This document shows positions 6,005 through 7,571 of a DNA stretch of 7,571 nucleotides, in pieces. A program made the translations under genes and the position numbers. Source of the DNA: Pyrobaculum sp. (lineage in GTDB: Archaea; Thermoproteota; Thermoprotei; Thermoproteales; Thermoproteaceae); NCBI GenBank assembly GCA_022759345.1, contig JAEMPK010000038.1, forward strand, positions 1-7,571. Reading direction: 5' to 3'. Position 1 is the stretch's first letter; each line of letters opens with the position of its first letter. The notes beneath the pieces were generated by a model. That model made no database searches, was not told the origin of the DNA, and saw only the letters and a program-made list of their open reading frames with translations.

Positions 6005-6251
6005 TCTTATATTCGCCAAGAAGTTCCAAGCCTCTATACACCTCTACCTTCTTCAACACGCATTGTTGAAGTATGTTCTGCGGCGTGACGCCGGGGAATA
6101 CGCGGGACCACGGGGCAGGCCTGCCCTCTTCGTCTAAGGCTTTGATCTCTTTGTCTACGCCTACCCTACCGCGGCATTTAGCAAAATACAACACAAAGCG
6201 TATTCCCCGGCTTCTCGAGACCTCAATTAGTCGTTCAAACAGCTTCAGCAT
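5973..6251 (-). CDS. Hypothetical protein, 92 aa
   Basis: I do not recognise this protein. It begins with an amphipathic helix (FERLIEVSRSRG) and a hydrophobic strand (IRFVLYFAKC). A polar middle follows (DEEGRPAPWSRVFPGVTPQN), then a strand with a cysteine and basic residues (QQCVLKKVEVYRG) and a short helix ending in Trp (IDEALSALW). The alternation looks like a real small globular protein. Its ATG lies inside the 3' end of the 97-aa gene (17-bp overlap), which implies co-transcription. The last 32 bp overlap the convergent C2-PUA gene. The coding sequence contains both arms of a perfect 14-bp inverted repeat (6090-6103 and 6198-6211). Confidence 0.6.
   Translation of the reverse strand: MLKLFERLIEVSRSRGIRFVLYFAKCRGRVGVDKEIKALDEEGRPAPWSRVFPGVTPQNILQQCVLKKVEVYRGLELLGEYKTIDEALSALW
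6090..6211. repeat. Perfect 14-bp inverted repeat inside the 92-aa gene
   Basis: Bases 6090-6103 (GCCGGGGAATACGC) are the exact reverse complement of 6198-6211 (GCGTATTCCCCGGC), separated by 94 bases. Both arms are coding on the minus strand, giving Arg-Val-Phe-Pro-Gly in one and Arg-Gly-Ile-Arg in the other, so protein conservation does not explain the match. Confidence 0.8.
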
Positions 6252-6528
6252 AGACGTTGCGCGGCAGTCTGATCTTCCTCACGAAGTAATACGTCACCGT
6301 GCCGTCGTTGCTCACAAGCGCCAACACCGCAGGCATCGACAGAGTCTCGCCCATATTTATAACGCTTAACAAAGTTTGAACCGTGACCTCCACTCCTTCT
6401 ACCATGATGTAGAATAAGTACTTGTCTTTTTTCTCAGCCACAAACATCTTATCCCCAAGCCTCTCCAGGATTTTGAATCCGCGGGCCTCAAGGTCTTTGA
6501 AGACTTGCTCAACTAGCACGTCTTCCAC
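6235..6528 (-). CDS. Hypothetical protein, 97 aa
   Basis: The GTG start at 6528 is supported by a TATA box centred 23.5 bases upstream, as expected for a leaderless mRNA. The sequence predicts a helix (VEQVFKDLEARGF), then two to three hydrophobic strands (KMFVAEKK, YLFYIMVEGVEVTVQTLL), a loop (GETLSM), and two more strands (AVLALVSND, VTYYFVRKIRL). This helix-plus-sheet order is reminiscent of small nuclease-like folds, but I see no convincing PD-(D/E)XK set of acidic and lysine residues, so I do not call a nuclease. The 92-aa gene starts within its last codons, and the pair forms a two-gene operon pointing toward the C2-PUA gene. Function unknown. Confidence 0.68.
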   Translation of the reverse strand: MEDVLVEQVFKDLEARGFKILERLGDKMFVAEKKDKYLFYIMVEGVEVTVQTLLSVINMGETLSMPAVLALVSNDGTVTYYFVRKIRLPRNVYAEAV

Positions 6529-6547
6529 ACGATTAAGGCTCGGCGAC

Positions 6548-6558
6548 TTTTTAAATTT
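6548..6558 (-). promoter_or_regulatory. TATA box of the 97-aa/92-aa operon
   Basis: On the minus strand the run reads AAATTTAAAAA, with the core TTTAAAAA centred at 6551.5, or 23.5 bases before the GTG at 6528. It is also A/T-rich and TATA-like on the plus strand, about 19 bases before the ATG at 6571 that opens the decayed PaREP2b-like remnant, so it may once have served both directions. Confidence 0.6.
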
Positions 6559-6570
6559 ACCCCACTCTGC

Positions 6571-7014
6571 ATGTCGAAATTGCCGCGTAGGCTCTGTCTA
6601 GTTGGTTGTATATACAGGGAGGGGGTAGAGGGGCTACCGAGGGGCGTGGCTGAGATAGAGTGGTAGGGCCGGCGCATTGCAGTGCCCCTGGAGGTGAGGA
6701 AAATAAACGCAGAGGAAGACGGTGGCGAGTTACGCATATACGGCTGTTGTTGGCGGCGTGGAGGGCGAGTGGACAATGACCTTCTGCCGCTACAGTAAAC
6801 AACGCCGTGTTGGGCTATACTCAGCGTCAAGGCTCCCGGCGGCGGAGACGAAGACGCAAAGAGAATAAAGGCGCTAGTAAAGGTGCTCACGGGCGAAGAA
6901 CCCAACATAGATAACAACCACGAACGGGCCAAATACATGAGGCGCCACCTAGAAGGTCTAAAGAGGTACGCGGAGCTCGTTGCCGTCGTAGAGAAGTGGG
7001 AAAGGAGCGCCTAG
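6571..7014 (+). pseudogene. Frameshifted PaREP2b-like gene remnant
   Basis: Three plus-strand fragments join into one protein-like sequence. The frame from ATG 6571 runs into TAG 6664 (…EGVEGLPRGVAEIEW), then continues in the same frame as VPLEVRKINAEEDGGELRIY to about 6741. The frame then moves by one base near 6742 (AVVGGVEGEWTMTFCRYSK, from 6743). It returns near 6825 to the first frame (VKAPGGGDEDAKRIKALVKVLTG-, ending in AELVAVVEKWERSA) and stops at TAG 7012-7014. The elements GVEGEWTMTF, APGG, a K/RALVKVLTG helix and a terminal RYAELxxxVEKW match PaREP2b, a Pyrobaculum repeat family whose members often carry frameshifts; this match is from memory. The remnant shows one in-frame stop, one apparent inserted base and one apparent lost base, so it is not expected to make a working protein. 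No terminal inverted repeats or transposase were seen. Confidence 0.65.
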
Positions 7015-7058
7015 TGAGAAACACCAGAGAGGTACTCGCCCAGGCGTTAGCTGATAAA

Positions 7059-7067
7059 CTTTATATA
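7059..7067 (+). promoter_or_regulatory. TATA box of the lsm-eL37 operon
   Basis: CTTTATATA is a strong archaeal TATA box, with core TTTATATA centred at 7063.5, 23.5 bases before the ATG at 7087. An A-rich segment (GATAAA, 7053-7058) lies where a BRE would be. No Shine-Dalgarno site precedes the ATG, which fits a leaderless mRNA. The 44 bases between the PaREP2b remnant and this box hold nothing else I can identify. Confidence 0.75.
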
Positions 7068-7086
7068 CAGCTCCCAGTAGTCGACC

Positions 7087-7329
7087 ATGGCTTCGGACGT
7101 CAGTAAATGCTTCGCAACGCTTGGAGCCACTTTGCAAGACTCAATCGGCAGACAAGTGCTTGTCAAGCTTAGAGATAGCCACGAAATCAGAGGCGTTCTC
7201 CGTGCGTTTGACCAACACGTCAACTTGTTGCTTGACGACGCCGAGGAGATCATTGACGGCAATGTACACAAACGCGGGACTATAGTTGTAAGAGGAGAGA
7301 ACGTGCTCTTCATCTCGCCTGTGCCATGA
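7087..7329 (+). CDS. Sm-like archaeal protein (SmAP1/LSm), 80 aa
   Basis: This is an archaeal LSm protein, expected to form a heptameric ring that binds U-rich RNA. The Sm1 motif is clear (EIRGVLRAFDQHVNLLLDDA, residues ~33-52, with the FDxHxNLLL core) and so is Sm2 (RGTIVVRGENVLFI, ~63-76, with the RGENV loop). The 80-residue length is typical. The sequence is very close to P. aerophilum SmAP1 as I recall it, including the N-terminal ASDxSKCFATLG, whose Cys8 has been reported to form disulphides between rings. The ATG at 7087 follows a TATA box at leaderless spacing. The TGA overlaps the eL37 ATG by four bases (ATGA); lsm followed by eL37 is a widely conserved archaeal pair. Confidence 0.97.
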   Translation: MASDVSKCFATLGATLQDSIGRQVLVKLRDSHEIRGVLRAFDQHVNLLLDDAEEIIDGNVHKRGTIVVRGENVLFISPVP

Positions 7330-7484
7330 AGGGGACCCCCTCAATGGGTAAACATAGCAAAGGAAAAACGCACATTAGATGTCCACGCTGTGGACGCCAT
7401 TCCTACAACGTCACTAAGAAATACTGCGCATCTTGCGGCTGGGGTAGAAGCAGACGCTGGAGAAGATATAATTGGGTTAAGTAG
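7326..7484 (+). CDS. rpl37e: Large-subunit ribosomal protein eL37 (L37e), 52 aa
   Basis: This is a small basic zinc-finger protein of the 50S subunit. The start MKGTPSMGKHSKGKTHIRC is the family's typical N-terminus. The zinc ligands are CPRC (C19, C22) and CASC (C34, C37). The C-terminal GWGRSRRWRRYNW is the conserved rRNA-binding tail. The ATG overlaps the lsm stop codon as ATGA, so the two genes share a transcript and are probably translationally coupled. Its stop at 7482-7484 is about 10 bases before a probable C/D box sRNA on the same strand. Confidence 0.97.
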   Translation: MKGTPSMGKHSKGKTHIRCPRCGRHSYNVTKKYCASCGWGRSRRWRRYNWVK

Positions 7485-7490
7485 TATACG

Positions 7491-7549
7491 GTTAGTGGAG
7501 ACGGCCCGTCATCGCTGAGTTGATGATGTTTAATCTGGGTTCTGACGCC
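7491..7549 (+). ncRNA. Probable C/D box guide sRNA
   Basis: The order of boxes matches archaeal C/D sRNAs: a degenerate C box GTGGAGA (7495-7501), a 13-base guide (7502-7514), D' box CTGA (7515-7518), a four-base spacer, C' box ATGATGT (7523-7529), a 12-base guide (7530-7541) and D box CTGA (7542-7545). GGT and GCC at the ends could form a short closing stem. The C' to D half is close to ideal; the outer C box has two mismatches to RTGATGA and is the weak point. The guides would pair with CGATGACGGGCCG and AACCCAGATTAA, methylating a G and a C respectively by the box-plus-five rule. Pyrobaculum genomes carry many such genes, often against or overlapping protein genes. I could not assign the rRNA or tRNA targets. 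The last 22 bases of the window hold nothing recognisable. Confidence 0.5.
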
Positions 7550-7571
7550 TTAAATCTGTTAGTATCTATTG

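Noticed and set aside
6513..6938. 141-codon open frame on the minus strand across the PaREP2b-like remnant
   Set aside because: The translation is low-complexity Ser/Pro/Arg-rich, it overlaps the 97-aa gene's promoter and start, and the plus strand explains the region better as a decayed coding sequence.
1..7571. CRISPR array, transposase, tRNA or rRNA gene
   Set aside because: No regularly spaced repeats, no transposase or integrase motifs, and no tRNA cloverleaf or rRNA signature were seen on either strand.

Overview
The window reads as chromosomal DNA of a hyperthermophilic crenarchaeon of the Thermoproteales, most likely a Pyrobaculum species. The best species clue is the 80-residue Sm-like protein at 7087-7329, which looks nearly identical to the Pyrobaculum aerophilum SmAP1 sequence as I remember it. 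Other clues are an archaeosine tRNA-guanine transglycosylase, TFE, MBF1 and eL37 genes, a decayed PaREP2b-like element (a Pyrobaculum repeat family), a probable C/D box sRNA, and TATA boxes placed about 20-26 nt before start codons, as expected for leaderless mRNAs. These assignments come from reading the sequence and from memory of the families; no search was run.

Layout. Bases 1-281 are the 3' end of an unrecognised gene on the plus strand. A plus-strand operon follows (358-2608): a 73-aa unknown protein, a 173-aa membrane protein joined to it by an ATGA overlap, and tgtA. It converges with a minus-strand block read from about 5501 down to 2592: MBF1, HflX, TFE and a PAC2-family proteasome-assembly protein. 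TFE has its own TATA box, formed over the HflX stop codon. The PAC2 gene and tgtA overlap tail to tail by 17 bp. At 5546-6004, divergent from MBF1 across one symmetric TATA element, lies a 152-aa protein with the C2 and PUA domains missing from TgtA, so the archaeosine transglycosylase appears split into two genes about 3 kb apart. Two overlapping minus-strand unknown genes (97 and 92 aa) follow, then a frameshifted PaREP2b-like remnant (6571-7014), then the lsm-eL37 operon, and finally a probable C/D box sRNA directly after eL37.

How the genes fit together. Nearly all recognised genes serve core information processing: tRNA modification (TgtA and its split PUA partner), transcription initiation (TFE, MBF1), ribosome function (HflX, eL37, probable rRNA- or tRNA-methylation guide), RNA binding (Sm-like) and proteasome assembly (PAC2). 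I found no defence system, CRISPR array or intact mobile element. The most useful observations are the split TgtA, its missing zinc-ligand cysteine, the HbYX-like C-terminus of the PAC2 protein encoded opposite the tgtA 3' end, the dual-use stop codon/TATA box, and the sRNA.
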